Shown piece by piece: positions 21,481 through 31,062 of a stretch of 64,000 nucleotides of DNA; positions within the stretch are counted from its first letter, which is position 1; every line of letters begins with the position of its first letter. The stretch is from the NCBI GenBank assembly GCA_009760885.1, contig CM019691.1, forward strand, positions 27,837,314 to 27,901,313, read 5' to 3'. The notes under the pieces are model-generated. The model saw only the letters and a program-made list of their open reading frames with translations, was not told where the DNA came from and did no database searches. Made by a program: the position numbers and the translations under genes. Origin of the DNA: Achatina immaculata. Lineage: Eukaryota; Mollusca; Gastropoda; Stylommatophora; Achatinidae.

Positions 21481-22230
21481 ATTCTTCATTGCTTACGGTA
21501 GACGCTGCTTACTGCGACATTCACTAAAGTTCAGCCAGTGATAATCAGCTGCGCGGTTCCAGAAAAGGGACCTTAAACCAACACTAGCGCGTGACCCGCA
21601 ACTCATGGGGAAAAAAAAGTTAGAAAAACAACCTTGAAATTCAAGAAAAATTATTTCAATGAAGAGTAACGAATGTTTAAAAACAGCAAGCACGAGGATT
21701 TGTATAAAATTATTATTATGTACATTAAAAATCTTTTTCATATCTTTTCATTTATAATATGAGTCGCGATCTGAAGCTAGATACCATTGCCTACTTCAGT
21801 GATTCCCAAGGAATTTGGGGGGAGGGGAAAGGCAGTTAGAATATAATTATATTAGATTTTTTTTGGGGGGGGGGGGAGGGAATCAACATCTTTGAGGCGT
21901 TGAGATCGGGCATGATCCGAAAAAAAGTTGGGAAACGCTGGTCTACGCGGAAGAATACCTGTTGATAGACGCTGATATAGCTTGTAGCAACATTTTCTAT
22001 TCCTTTCATTTTGTTGTTCAGTACAAGATACCAAAGAATTTTATTTCTGCTTAATAGTTTCAAGAATGTCATCTGTGACCTTTCTACTCTTTGCAGTAAT
22101 CACTGGCTTCCTGTTGTTGCTGCTATCGAACTTGCGCGGTATAGCGATGCACGTTAAGCTTCTCGAAGCAAGTTTCACTGTGAAAAACTATGTTAGCCCC
22201 GGAATATGAGAAAATCCATGGCTGTCAAGT
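21481..22230. other. No gene recognised; G tract
   Basis: Unique-looking AT-rich spacer; a T8-G14-type run lies near 21858-21880. The block gttgggaaacgctggtctac occurs at 21927. Confidence 0.35.
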
Positions 22231-22237
22231 TATGCTG

Positions 22238-22269
<32 letters not shown>
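22231..22269. repeat. (CAT)n microsatellite
   Basis: About thirteen CAT units. It could be the isolated tail of a LINE-a copy on the minus strand, but no LINE-a body is attached. Confidence 0.85.
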
Positions 22270-23629
22270 GCTGAACATTAAGAATAAAACGCACTCTTCT
22301 TGCAAGGCCAAAATCTCACAGTACATCAGTGTTAAAAATGCCCATGTGGCCATACAAACAACGAGAAGCTAAAAAAGCGACGATGCACTAGTAAAGCCAT
22401 GTTTTGCAAACAAATCATTATTCGGTTTTTTTTTGTACCGTATTTTGACAGTGTGTTCTGAAGATGAGAAATGGTCACTTGCGTACTTGTCAAAACTGTT
22501 CGCTCATTAAAGGATATTTTGTTTTTCAACCTCAGATAAACAGAACGCCCAAACGATCCCTCAGCAGCGATTTCGGTGGAGATAAAAGTTAACCATTGTA
22601 TTTTTTTTAACTAAGCATTTCAGCTCTTTACAACATCACTGGATATTTTCATATACTCAAATAATAACTAACGAAATACCAAACGTTTCTTTCCTTTGTG
22701 CTAAACCTTTTGAAGTGCTCCCCAAACTCAATTCCTGCTGTGTTTACCGATTCCCATGTGGCATAGCCTGTCTTTAAAAAATCAGTGAATGAAACCAGTG
22801 ATCGCACTAGAAATTTTTTAAACCAGTACAGTTATAAGAAGTTATAACTGTCTTTAACTTTACATGAAGTGCTTTCCAAAATATCGGTTTTCTTTGTACA
22901 CCATTCGGTATTTTATACTTTTTTAAATGTAAAATTAAACTTACTTTACAAATATCAGCGGAAAGTAAATGTTAGTACCTCTTATATGAACATTTTTTTT
23001 CTTTTCTTATCTTATTAGTGGTGAGATTTAATCTTTACAAAATAGTACTGAAACAAAGTCAAAACTGGCTGATCCTCCTCCAAACAAACCCAGCATCATC
23101 AGTCTACTGGCTCGACTATCCTCCAGCCGATTTCGCTTGTTGCCTGTTTCCTATGTTTGTGATAATATAAACTGGCTACGGTAACCGACAATCTCCAAAA
23201 TGTACGTTTCTTTCTTAAATTTTTTAAAATTTGGTAATTGAATGATAATTGCCGGGTAGCGCTCTCTCTCTCTCTCATACACACACACACACGCATGCAC
23301 ACACACACACACATACATATTGAATATCGAAAGCTTGGAATAGAATAAGTCCAATATTTTCGTTAACAAAATACAAAGTGATAATAGAAAAAGAAAAGGA
23401 AAGCAAATGCTGTGATGATTTGATTTTCATACGTCATCCTTTACCATTATATCAGCCACATGATGAACTGGATGGTCTGAGCGGTCTGTTTTCTTGTAAG
23501 TTTTATCTTATTTGGTCACTTCTATCTGTAAGTCCGCCGCTGAATTTTGAGATGCTTGGACGAGAAATTAGTTCGTGCACGCCGGCATCTCTCTTTCTTT
23601 GAGTTTTTCTGCCCTTTCAGACCGACTGA
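22270..23629. other. No gene recognised
   Basis: About 1.36 kb without recognisable genes. It holds (CT)n/(CA)n tracts at 23261-23316. Confidence 0.35.
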
Positions 23630-24255
23630 AAGAGCTTAGCAACATGAATGATAACTTCCCTATTAGCCGGGCTTAAGGAGGGTAACAATATGAATGATAA
23701 CTTGCTTGTTAGAAGAACCAAAGGAGAGTAGTAACATGAATAATAATTGTTCTGTTGGCCCGGTTGAAAGAGCTTTACATTGAGAATAATAACTGCCCTG
23801 TTATAGTCAGACTAGAGGATCGCATCTTGAATGATAACTATCCTGTTATAGCCAGATCAGAGGAGCGCAACTTGAATGATAACTGCCCTGTTATAGCCAG
23901 ATCAGAGGAGCGCAACTTGAATGACAACTGCCCTGTTATAGCCAGATCAGAGGAGCGCAACTTGAATGATAACTGCCCTGTTATAGCCAGATCAGAGGAG
24001 CGCAACTTGAATGACAACTGCCCTGTTATAGCCAGATCAGAGGAGCGCAACTTGAATGACAACTGCCCTGTTATAGCCAGATCAGAGGAGCGCAACTTGA
24101 ATGACAACTGCCCTGTTATAGCCAGATCAGAGGAGCGCAACTTGAATGACAACTGCCCTGTTATAGCCAGATCAGAGGAGCGCAACTTGAATGACAACTG
24201 CCCTGTTATAGCCAGATCAGAGGAGCGCAACTTGAATGATAACTGCCCTGTTAGT
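23630..24255. repeat. 45-bp minisatellite with graded decay
   Basis: From 23850 to 24250 there are about nine nearly identical 45-bp units (gatcagaggagcgcaacttg core). Upstream from 23630 the same unit becomes progressively more degenerate. The unit is 15 codons, so both strands stay open: the plus frame (23755-24291) repeats ARSEERNLNDNCPVI. Nearly all unit differences are a single T/C change at the gat/gac position. I see no initiation context or domain to support a protein. Confidence 0.85.
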
Positions 24256-24660
24256 CTAATTGAATGGGCACAACAAACAGCGGCGCTGTAAGGAGTTGGG
24301 TAGGATCTCGAAGCTGCGCCGTCAGCATGGCCACAAGCACAAAAGATCGTGCTGCACAAAAAAATTTTATATGTTGGGCAAAAAGTAAAAACATTGTTAT
24401 TTCTATTTTTCTATTTCTTTATATTACTCTGTGCCATGGTAAGACTGAAGAAAAATATGATTATCGATACATGAGTTTGTTTTAATGGTATCTTCGAATG
24501 TTAATGTGAGAACTTTAAATTATATTCTGCAATTGGATGTTGTGACGCATACTTGCACACAAAATATTTTTAGATATATTTGCACACGGCTTGAACATTT
24601 TGCATACATACTGCAAAACCTTAGAGGGAACATTATCATTGGATAGTTTAGCTCCATCGA
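24256..24660. other. No gene recognised
   Basis: AT-rich spacer between the minisatellite and LINE-c. Confidence 0.3.
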
Positions 24661-24718
24661 TCCTTGGGGAGGAAGGGGGGGGGGGGTCTTCTTCTTCTTC
24701 TTCGTTCGCATTGTCTGT

Positions 24719-27682
24719 CTATATCTGCAGTCCTGTCTCTTTGATAAATTTCACTGTTTTTTGTAACTCATGTATGGAACCGTAGAGCTTATCTTCTTTA
24801 GTGGTTTCACTGGGCCAGTAATTATTTCTCAGTGTCTCGTAGTTGATGCAGTTCTGGAGGATATGTTCCACAGTTTGGGGCACCTGGGCACATGTACATA
24901 GATTAGTAGTACCAACCTTAAACTTTGTATACATATGACTTCGGAGTCGGTTGTGTCCTGTTCGGAGACGGAAGATGGTGACTTGTTCCTTTCTGTTTAG
25001 CATGTGATAGTCATCATGTGGTGGTGTTTGTGGCTTCCTGTAGGTTTTTATCATGCTTTTCTTCTGATTATAGGTGATTGGCATGTCTGGTTGCTCCATT
25101 TCAGTGCCCTCTTTTGCCAGATGGTCAGCTTTCTCATTGCCTAGTATCCCACAGTGGGAGGGAATCCATTGCAAAGTGACTCCATGTTGTAAGCCAATTT
25201 TTGACAAGGCATCTTTAAGGTCTGGTAGTTTGTTGCACTGAAGAGCTTCCAGTACTGATCTTGCATCTGTGAGAATTACTACGGGACATGTATCAATTCT
25301 GGAGTCTGATAGTTTTTCAACTGCAGCAATAATTCCCCCAACTTCTGCATCAAAGTTGTTGCAGTATTTACCAGTGGATATTGAAATCTTGTCAATGGTG
25401 TTGTTTGGATATTCAATATATGCTCCTGCCCCTCCATTCTTTATGGCATTATGTGCAGATCCATCTGTATACACACGTATCCAGGTGTCACATGGATATT
25501 TGTCATCTAGAACACTAAGTGTGGCTGTTGATCTTACAAGACTGCTCTGCATCTCACCATTCTGCACACTTTTCACTTCAATCTGAATAGTTATTTGTGT
25601 ATAATCTGCTTCTTTCCATGGTGTATGCTCTGGTACAGATGATAATGGAGCGACTACAATTGGAAGGTCAGGTATCAGCTTACGCATACGCTTGGCCTGA
25701 TGAATGAAGCTGCTTCTTTTAAGCCGTCCTAATGCCAAGTTATTGAATCTCTCCTTCAGGGGATGGCTTACAGAGCTAAGGAATTTTTCTCCCATGGTCA
25801 TGACCTTTGTGTCTCTACGTTCCTTTAGCAGTTGAACACCAACTATTTTCTGCATTTCTACTATTGGTGTGGACCTCATGGCACCTGTGATAATCTGTAG
25901 TGACTGATTTTGAACCTTGTCTAGATTATGCAACGTAGTGTTTGATGCTGTGCACCAAGATGTTGAGCCATATTCTAAATGTGGTAGAATACTTTGCTGA
26001 TATACATTCTTGAGGATTCTTTCACTAGCTCCCCATGTGGTTCCACTCAATTTTCTTAATATGGCTAGTTTTCTTCTGGCTTTTGCTTCTGCACTGTTGA
26101 TGTGTTGCTTCCAGGTCAGTTTTGAGTCAAGAGTCACTCCTAAGTAAGTGGGTTGGTTGTCCATCCTTAAGGGTATTTCATTTACAAAGATCTCACCTGC
26201 TTTCTGTTTAGATGAGAGGGTGAACAGAGTGGTACTTGATTTCTCTGTGTTGATACTTACACACCATTTGTTTGTCCATGATGCCAAAATGTCTGCTGCT
26301 CTTTGGAGTCTCTGTGTAGCAACTGTCGCATATTCATCTGTACACCACACGACCAGATCATCTGCATACAGTGCCGCTTTGATTCCATAGGGAAGTTCCT
26401 TGACCAGGTCATTAATGAATACAAGGAATAGTGTAGGTGAAAGGACTCCTCCTTGTGGTACACCGTGTCGCAGAAGTACTTTCTGGCTTTTGTGTCCATC
26501 CATTACTACTCTAGCTCTTCTATTGTGTAAATAGGACTTTATCCAGTTGTACAGTCTTCCATTCACATTGCAGTTTCTTAGTTTCCACAGCAGACCTTCT
26601 TTCCATACTTTATCAAAGGCTTTTTTCAGGTCTATCCACGTTGCTAGTACAAGGTTTTTCTCTTGGAATGCATGCTCAATCTCTTGAGAGAGATAGGTCA
26701 CTTGATCTTCTGTACTGTAGTACTGCCTAAATCCTGCTTGTTGTGGAACGAGAAGGTTTTCACTTTCTAGGTACCATTTTAGCCTCAGGTCAATGATGCG
26801 TTCCATCGTTTTGCATAGGCAGCTAGTGAGACTGATTGGCGTGTAGCTGGAGGCAGTATCACTGTTTTTCCCTGGCTTTAGCAGTGGTACCATGCTTGCT
26901 TCCTTCCAGATTTGAGGTAACTTACCTGTGCTCCAGCACATATTGAAAATATCCAACAGCTTTCCTATTGCTGCCATTCCCAGGTTCTTGATCATTTCAT
27001 TGGACACTCCATCTGGTCCTGGTGATTTCCTTGGTTTCAGTTTACTAACTGCTAGGTCTAACTCACTGCGTGTGATTGGTGCATCCATGACCTCCACTTT
27101 TCTGACTTGTTCCTCTGCTTTTTGTGGCTCAATGCGCACTGTACGCTCCTTCTCAGGATGGATATCAATGTTGCAGTCCTGTGCAAACATGCGAGCAAAG
27201 TGATCTGCTACCTGCTTACCTGTAAGAGTTTTCCCATCCTCTATTAGTGTAACCTTTGTACTTCTTCCAGTACTCTCATCATTTAACTGTTTGATTAGTT
27301 TCCACAGTTTCCTTCCATCCTTTAGTTTCCACAGTTTCCTTCCATCCTTTTCAAAGTTTAGTGACTCTCCAACTTTCTCTCTCCAACTTTCCCGTCTGGC
27401 TTGCAGCTTGGCTCTCTGAAATTTGGCCTTAGAATGTTGGTAATTATTGTGGTGTTCTTGGCATGGTCTATTTTCTGCTTGCTTTCGAGCTGCTTCCACG
27501 TCATCATGGAGTTTTCCCAGCTCACTAGACCAGTATGGTTTATAGTCCCTGCGAGCTCCTCTGGGAATGGTTTCACGAGCGGCTTGAAGGATACAAGCAT
27601 TGAATTCCTTCACTATGCTGTTAATATCCTTACCTTCTATGGACAGCTGTCCCACCAGGATACCTGTACGATGTCTGTACAT
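24719..27682 (-). CDS. LINE-c ORF2 portion: reverse transcriptase and RNase H
   Basis: This is an uninterrupted 987-codon frame. It would copy LINE RNA into DNA at a nicked target and degrade the RNA strand. Residues about 190-560 are the RT: KSPGPDGVSNEMI, WIDLKKAFDKVW, HGVPQGGVLSPTLF and the catalytic ALYADDLVVWC. Residues about 745-880 are RNase H with all four acidic positions visible: RVYTDGSA, NFDAEVGG, ILTDARSV, and GNEKADHLA after WIPSHCG. The C-terminus has FRLRTGHNRLRSH and a Cys/His cluster (LCTCAQ..VEHILQNC). It ends ..ETGLQI 15 nt before the tail motif. The frame is in register with neither endonuclease part, so the true N-terminus (endonuclease) is split off by a frameshift near 27690. 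A 27-bp in-frame duplication near residue 120 gives GRKLWKLKDGRKLWKL. RT and RNase H look intact. Confidence 0.92.
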   Translation of the reverse strand: MYRHRTGILVGQLSIEGKDINSIVKEFNACILQAARETIPRGARRDYKPYWSSELGKLHDDVEAARKQAENRPCQEHHNNYQHSKAKFQRAKLQARRESWREKVGESLNFEKDGRKLWKLKDGRKLWKLIKQLNDESTGRSTKVTLIEDGKTLTGKQVADHFARMFAQDCNIDIHPEKERTVRIEPQKAEEQVRKVEVMDAPITRSELDLAVSKLKPRKSPGPDGVSNEMIKNLGMAAIGKLLDIFNMCWSTGKLPQIWKEASMVPLLKPGKNSDTASSYTPISLTSCLCKTMERIIDLRLKWYLESENLLVPQQAGFRQYYSTEDQVTYLSQEIEHAFQEKNLVLATWIDLKKAFDKVWKEGLLWKLRNCNVNGRLYNWIKSYLHNRRARVVMDGHKSQKVLLRHGVPQGGVLSPTLFLVFINDLVKELPYGIKAALYADDLVVWCTDEYATVATQRLQRAADILASWTNKWCVSINTEKSSTTLFTLSSKQKAGEIFVNEIPLRMDNQPTYLGVTLDSKLTWKQHINSAEAKARRKLAILRKLSGTTWGASERILKNVYQQSILPHLEYGSTSWCTASNTTLHNLDKVQNQSLQIITGAMRSTPIVEMQKIVGVQLLKERRDTKVMTMGEKFLSSVSHPLKERFNNLALGRLKRSSFIHQAKRMRKLIPDLPIVVAPLSSVPEHTPWKEADYTQITIQIEVKSVQNGEMQSSLVRSTATLSVLDDKYPCDTWIRVYTDGSAHNAIKNGGAGAYIEYPNNTIDKISISTGKYCNNFDAEVGGIIAAVEKLSDSRIDTCPVVILTDARSVLEALQCNKLPDLKDALSKIGLQHGVTLQWIPSHCGILGNEKADHLAKEGTEMEQPDMPITYNQKKSMIKTYRKPQTPPHDDYHMLNRKEQVTIFRLRTGHNRLRSHMYTKFKVGTTNLCTCAQVPQTVEHILQNCINYETLRNNYWPSETTKEDKLYGSIHELQKTVKFIKETGLQI

Positions 27683-28389
27683 TGTCCAGTTGCTTTGTTA
27701 TAGTTCCATCTGGGGAGAGGGCTACTGGTGTTAAGGAGTTCATTTTCTATTGTCAGGAAGACTGGTCGATGGTCGCTACCTCCAAGTTGTTTTCCAACTT
27801 CACGTGTAATGTTCCACTTCAGATCTGGAGAGTGGAATGCCAGATCTGGTGTTGATTTGTATGCCAAGCCCTTAAGTAAAATGTTGGGGGATCCATTGGC
27901 TGGTTGATCAGGAGAAGTCCATTATCATCCTGCCAGCTCTCAACTTCCTCTCCTCTCTTGTCTATGTGGTCATAGCCCCAGCTCTGGGAATGGCTGTTAA
28001 AATCACCACAGACCATCAGTCTCTCTTTGTATGGGATTGTTCCTAAAGCAAGTGGGCGGTCATTAGGACAATAATAGTTAAGGAGGTGGAAATCTGTATT
28101 ACTACTTTTTAGATGGATCATCTGGTATTCGGCTCCTTCCATGTACACTCCCACCTGACATGCGCTGATGTTATTCTTAACAAGTGTGAGTACTCCTCCT
28201 TTTCTTCTGTCCTGTCGGCCTGATCTAAAACACTGGTAGCCTCTGATTTTAAAGGCGGCATCTTTGGTTAGGTGTGTCTCCTGTATGCAGCATATACTTA
28301 CCTGCTCTGCAAAAAGTATGTTCTCTAGTTCCACCTTTTTGCTATAGCCATCTCTAACACTGCTGACACCTCAGCATTCCACTGCATTA
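27637..28389 (-). pseudogene. LINE-c endonuclease, unit 1, three frameshifts
   Basis: Apurinic-type endonuclease (exonuclease-endonuclease-phosphatase fold) that nicks target DNA. Visible motifs are CCIQETHLTKD, GGVLTLVKNN, VCGDFNSHSQSWG and GGSDHRPVFL. Relative to unit 2 one base is missing near 28373 (after the start region), one T near 27857, and the passage into the RT frame is also shifted near 27690. The domain is therefore split across frames (27819-28334 and 27637-27867) and is not translatable as one protein. Confidence 0.85.
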
Positions 28390-28720
28390 TTTTAAGTTCT
28401 TGCTTTTTGGCTGTTTTCTTCTGTTGTATTTTTGGCCAGTAGCTCTACTCTCATGTCTCCTGACTCCACAAGACGAACTGAGAGGACCTCCAGTAGCATT
28501 GAGTGGACCCTTTCGAGGCAGGGGGCCGGCACTGTACCTGCCTGGTTAGTCTTCACAGGGCGAGCACCATGTTTGAAAACTGCAGATAGAGACATTTCAT
28601 TAGCGATAATGCGTGTTACCCTGATTTTTGCGATGCGCCTTTTGGCTGGGTAACTCCGACTTCAGCACCTTTCCTTGCTAGGGCAGACTGTGGTCTTGCT
28701 CGGACTGCCATGAAGACAAT
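28387..28720 (-). pseudogene. LINE-c ORF1 C-terminal part, unit 1
   Basis: Encodes EMSLSAVFKHGARPVKTNQAG and then shifts frame, because one base is missing in a G/C run near 28522 relative to unit 2. It ends ..KART instead of ..SKNLK. Its upstream end is joined directly to RT sequence of unit 2 at 28720/28721. No zinc-knuckle or other known ORF1 domain is visible. Confidence 0.7.
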
Positions 28721-29535
28721 GTAGCTGGAGGCAGTATCACTGTTTTTCCCTGGTTTTAGCAGTGGTACCATGCTTGCTTCCTTCCAGATTTGAGGTAACT
28801 TACCTGTGCTCCAGCACATATTGAAAATATCCAACAGCTTTCCCATTGCTGCCATTCCCAGGTTCTTGATCATTTCATTGGACACTCCATCTGGTCCTGG
28901 TGATTTCTTTGGTTTCAATTTACTAACTGCTAGGTCTAACTCACTGCGTGTGATTGGTGCATCCATGACCTCCACTTTTCTGACTTGTTCCTCCTCTTTC
29001 TGTGGCTCGATGCGCACTGTACGCTCCTTCTCTGGATGGATATCAATGTTGCAGTCCTATGCAAACATACGAGCAAAGTGATCTGCTACCTGCTTACCTG
29101 TAAGAGTTTTCCCATCATCTATTAGTGTAACCTTTGTACTTCTTCCAGTACTCTCATCATTTAACTGTTTGATTAGTTTCCACAGTTTCCTTCCATCCTT
29201 TTCAAAGTTTAGTGACTCTCTCCAACTTTCTCTCTCCAACTTTCCCGTCTGGCTTGCAGCTTGGCTCTCTGAAATTTGGCCTTAGAATGTTGGTAATTAT
29301 TGTGGTGTTCTTGGCATGGTCTATTTTCTGCTTGCTTTCGAGCTGCTTCCACGCCATCATGGAGTTTTCCCAGCTCACTAGACCAGTATGGTTTATAGTC
29401 CCTGCGAGCTCCTCTGGGAATGGTTTCACGAGCGGCCTGAAGGATACAAGCATTGAATTCCTTCACTATGCTGTTAATATCCTTACCTTCTATGGACAGC
29501 TGTCCCACCAGGATACCTGTACGATGTCTGTACAT
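28616..29535 (-). pseudogene. LINE-c RT N-terminal part, unit 2, frameshifted and fused to ORF1
   Basis: 29535-29209 encodes the RT N-terminal linker (MYRHRTGILVGQLS..). Two extra bases near 29219 shift the frame. From 29017 the frame carries MDAPITRSELDLAVSKL and KSPGPDGVSNEMIKN and then, at the duplication junction, passes from ..SDTASSY into ORF1-derived IVFMAVRARPQ. The catalytic RT motifs lie beyond the junction and are absent from this unit. Confidence 0.82.
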
Positions 29536-29543
29536 TGTCCAGT

Positions 29544-30242
29544 TTACTTTTTATAGTTCCATCTTGGGAGAGGGCTACTGGTGTTAAGGAGTTCATTTTC
29601 TATTGTCAGGAAGACTGGTCGATGGTCACTACCTCCAAGTTGTTTTCCAACTTCACGTGTAATGTTCCACTTCAGATCTGGAGAGTGGAATGCCAGATCT
29701 GGTGTTGATTTTGTATGCCAAGCCCTTAAGTAAAATGTTGGGGGATCCATTGGCTGGTTGATCAGGAGAAGTCCATTATCATCCTGCCAGCTCTCAACTT
29801 CCTCTCCTCTCTTGTCTATGTGGTCATAGCCCCAGCTCTGGGAATGGCTGTTAAAATCACCACAGACCATCAGTCTCTCTTTGTATGGGATTGTTCCTAA
29901 AGCAAGTGGGCGGTCATTAGGACAATAATAGTTAAGGAGGTGGAAATCTGTATTACTACTTTTTAGATGGATCATCTGGTATTCGGCTCCTTCCATGTAC
30001 ACTCCCACCTGACATGCGCTGATGTTATTCTTAACAAGTGTGAGTACTCCTCCTTTTCTTCTGTCCTGTCGGCCTGATCTAAAACACTGGTAGCCTCTGA
30101 TTTTAAAGGCGGCATCTTTGGTTAGGTGTGTCTCCTGTATGCAGCATATACTTACCTGCTCTGCAAAAAGTATGTTCTCTAGTTCCACCTTTTTGCTATA
30201 GCCATCTCTAACACTGCTGACATCCTCAGCATTCCACTGCAT
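29544..30242 (-). CDS. LINE-c ORF2 endonuclease, unit 2, open but truncated
   Basis: A 232-codon open frame that starts MQWNAEDVSS, typical of the beginning of LINE ORF2, and contains the full endonuclease: SICCIQETHLTKDAAF, KGGVLTLVKNN, MVCGDFNSHSQSWGYDHID, STPDLAFHSPDLKWN and GGSDHRPVFLTIE. It ends at a stop where the frame should continue into the RT (one-base shift near 29550). The ATG overlaps the ORF1 stop by one base (TAATG, 30244-30240), which supports this start. The domain itself looks intact; the polyprotein is not. Confidence 0.85.
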   Translation of the reverse strand: MQWNAEDVSSVRDGYSKKVELENILFAEQVSICCIQETHLTKDAAFKIRGYQCFRSGRQDRRKGGVLTLVKNNISACQVGVYMEGAEYQMIHLKSSNTDFHLLNYYCPNDRPLALGTIPYKERLMVCGDFNSHSQSWGYDHIDKRGEEVESWQDDNGLLLINQPMDPPTFYLRAWHTKSTPDLAFHSPDLKWNITREVGKQLGGSDHRPVFLTIENELLNTSSPLPRWNYKK

Positions 30243-30504
30243 TATTTTAAGTTCTTGCTTTTTGGCTGTTTTCTTCTGTTGTATTTTTGGCCAGTAGCTC
30301 TACTCTCATGTCTCCTGACTCCACAAGACGAACTGAGAGGACCTCCAGTAGCATTGAGTGGACCCTTTCGAGGCAGGGGGCCTGGCACTGTACCTGCCTG
30401 GTTAGTCTTCACAGGGCGAGCACCATGTTTGAAAACTGCAGATAGAGACATTTCATTAGCGATAATGCGTGTTACCCTGATTTTTGCGATGCGCCTTTTG
30501 GCTG
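30242..30504 (-). CDS. LINE-c ORF1 C-terminal frame, unit 2
   Basis: Open from just after a TGA near 30505 to the TAA at 30244-30242. It includes KRRIAKIRVTRIIANEMSLS, KHGARPVKTNQAGTVPGP and a basic end QKYNRRKQPKSKNLK. The stop shares its last A with the ORF2 ATG. The basic C-terminus would suit an RNA-binding ORF1 protein, but no known domain is visible, so function is inferred from position only. Confidence 0.6.
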
Positions 30505-30533
30505 GGTAACTCCGACTTCAGCACCTTTCCTTG

Positions 30534-30827
30534 CTAGGGCAGACTGTGGTCTTGCTCGGACTGCCATGAAGACAATGTGGCTGGCCTGGCCAAAACTTTG
30601 TTTTCCAGCCTCTGGTGGCTGTATGTAAGCCCCTTCTCCATGTCAGATGGTTTTGAGACAGTTCCACAAAGACACTCTGACTTTGAGATGAGGAATCTGA
30701 TGAGTGCTTCAACGATATCCATTCCCCGCCACCCATAGTCTACTGGCTCTGTTTTGTTTACATCATTCTGATAGCCATTGTTGTAAAGACCCATAGGCTT
30801 GTCACGTCCTGGATTCATTGGTTTCAC
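30534..30827 (-). CDS. LINE-c ORF1 N-terminal frame
   Basis: A 97-codon frame: MKPMNPGRDKPMGLYNNG, VNKTEPVDYGWRGMDIVE, ALIRFLISKSECLCGTVS. The N-terminal block recurs in the short derivative at 6155-6352, so it is an authentic, conserved part of the element. The frame ends at 30534 and is out of register with 30242-30504, which implies an indel between them or a different gene layout. Confidence 0.6.
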   Translation of the reverse strand: MKPMNPGRDKPMGLYNNGYQNDVNKTEPVDYGWRGMDIVEALIRFLISKSECLCGTVSKPSDMEKGLTYSHQRLENKVLARPATLSSWQSEQDHSLP

Positions 30828-30829
30828 AC

Positions 30830-31049
30830 CAGACTTCCCTCATCCCCGCCAGAGATCTCCATGTCCCCATCCGTCCACCAACCTGACATTACATTTTACA
30901 AAAATAACAATTACAATTAGTGTTGATTGCTACAAGTTTCTGGGCTACAGAGGTAGGTCAGAGGTTTTTAAGCAAACAGATGTATGTTCCCTGTCTCACA
31001 AACACTATGTTAAGATAAGTGTGCTCTTAACACAGTTGTTCCCAGGGGT
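30830..31049 (-). promoter_or_regulatory. LINE-c 5' UTR, probable internal promoter
   Basis: Non-coding 5' terminal sequence shared with 5935-6150. LINEs usually carry their promoter here; no specific promoter motif was identified. Confidence 0.4.
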
Positions 31050-31062
31050 GGGGGGGGGGGTC

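Larger units (their letters stand above)
26844..28720. repeat. LINE-c tandem duplication, unit 1
   Basis: 1,877 bp running from the middle of the RT through the endonuclease into ORF1. It is nearly identical to unit 2 (28721-30576). Compared with unit 2 it has a 27-bp duplication (about 27325-27351) and three single-base losses in the endonuclease/ORF1 region. Confidence 0.9.
28721..30576. repeat. LINE-c tandem duplication, unit 2
   Basis: 1,856 bp, direct repeat of unit 1. The junction reads gacaatgtagctggaggc: its left part matches ORF1 (see 30571) and its right part matches the RT (see 26844). The shared tgt-gctgg bases are the only microhomology. Confidence 0.9.
24689..31049 (-). mobile_element. 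LINE-c, I-superfamily LINE, nearly full length with internal duplication
   Basis: A 6.36-kb element on the minus strand. Order in sense: 5' UTR (from 31049), ORF1, ORF2 endonuclease, RT start, then a repeat of ORF1-endonuclease-RT, the complete RT and RNase H, a 15-nt 3' UTR and a GAA tail. Without the duplicated 1.87 kb the element would be about 4.5 kb. The 3' terminus reads tgcgaacgaagaagaag. Both flanks carry a G run followed by TC (24676-24688 and 31050-31062), a plausible but low-complexity target duplication. The 5' end matches the start of the short derivative at 5935, supporting completeness. RNase H together with the apurinic-type endonuclease places it in the I superfamily; finer clade assignment needs a phylogeny. 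Confidence 0.88.

Noticed and set aside
22231..22269. Solo LINE-a tail
   Set aside because: CAT repeats alone are not diagnostic and no LINE-a body is attached.
23850..24250. Possible CRISPR-like array
   Set aside because: Units are contiguous without variable spacers, and the genome is eukaryotic.
23838..24359. Minus-strand 173-codon repeat frame
   Set aside because: Mirror image of the 45-bp minisatellite; openness follows from the unit length.
25269..25586. Plus-strand frames inside LINE-c
   Set aside because: Antisense shadows of the RT-RNase H frame.
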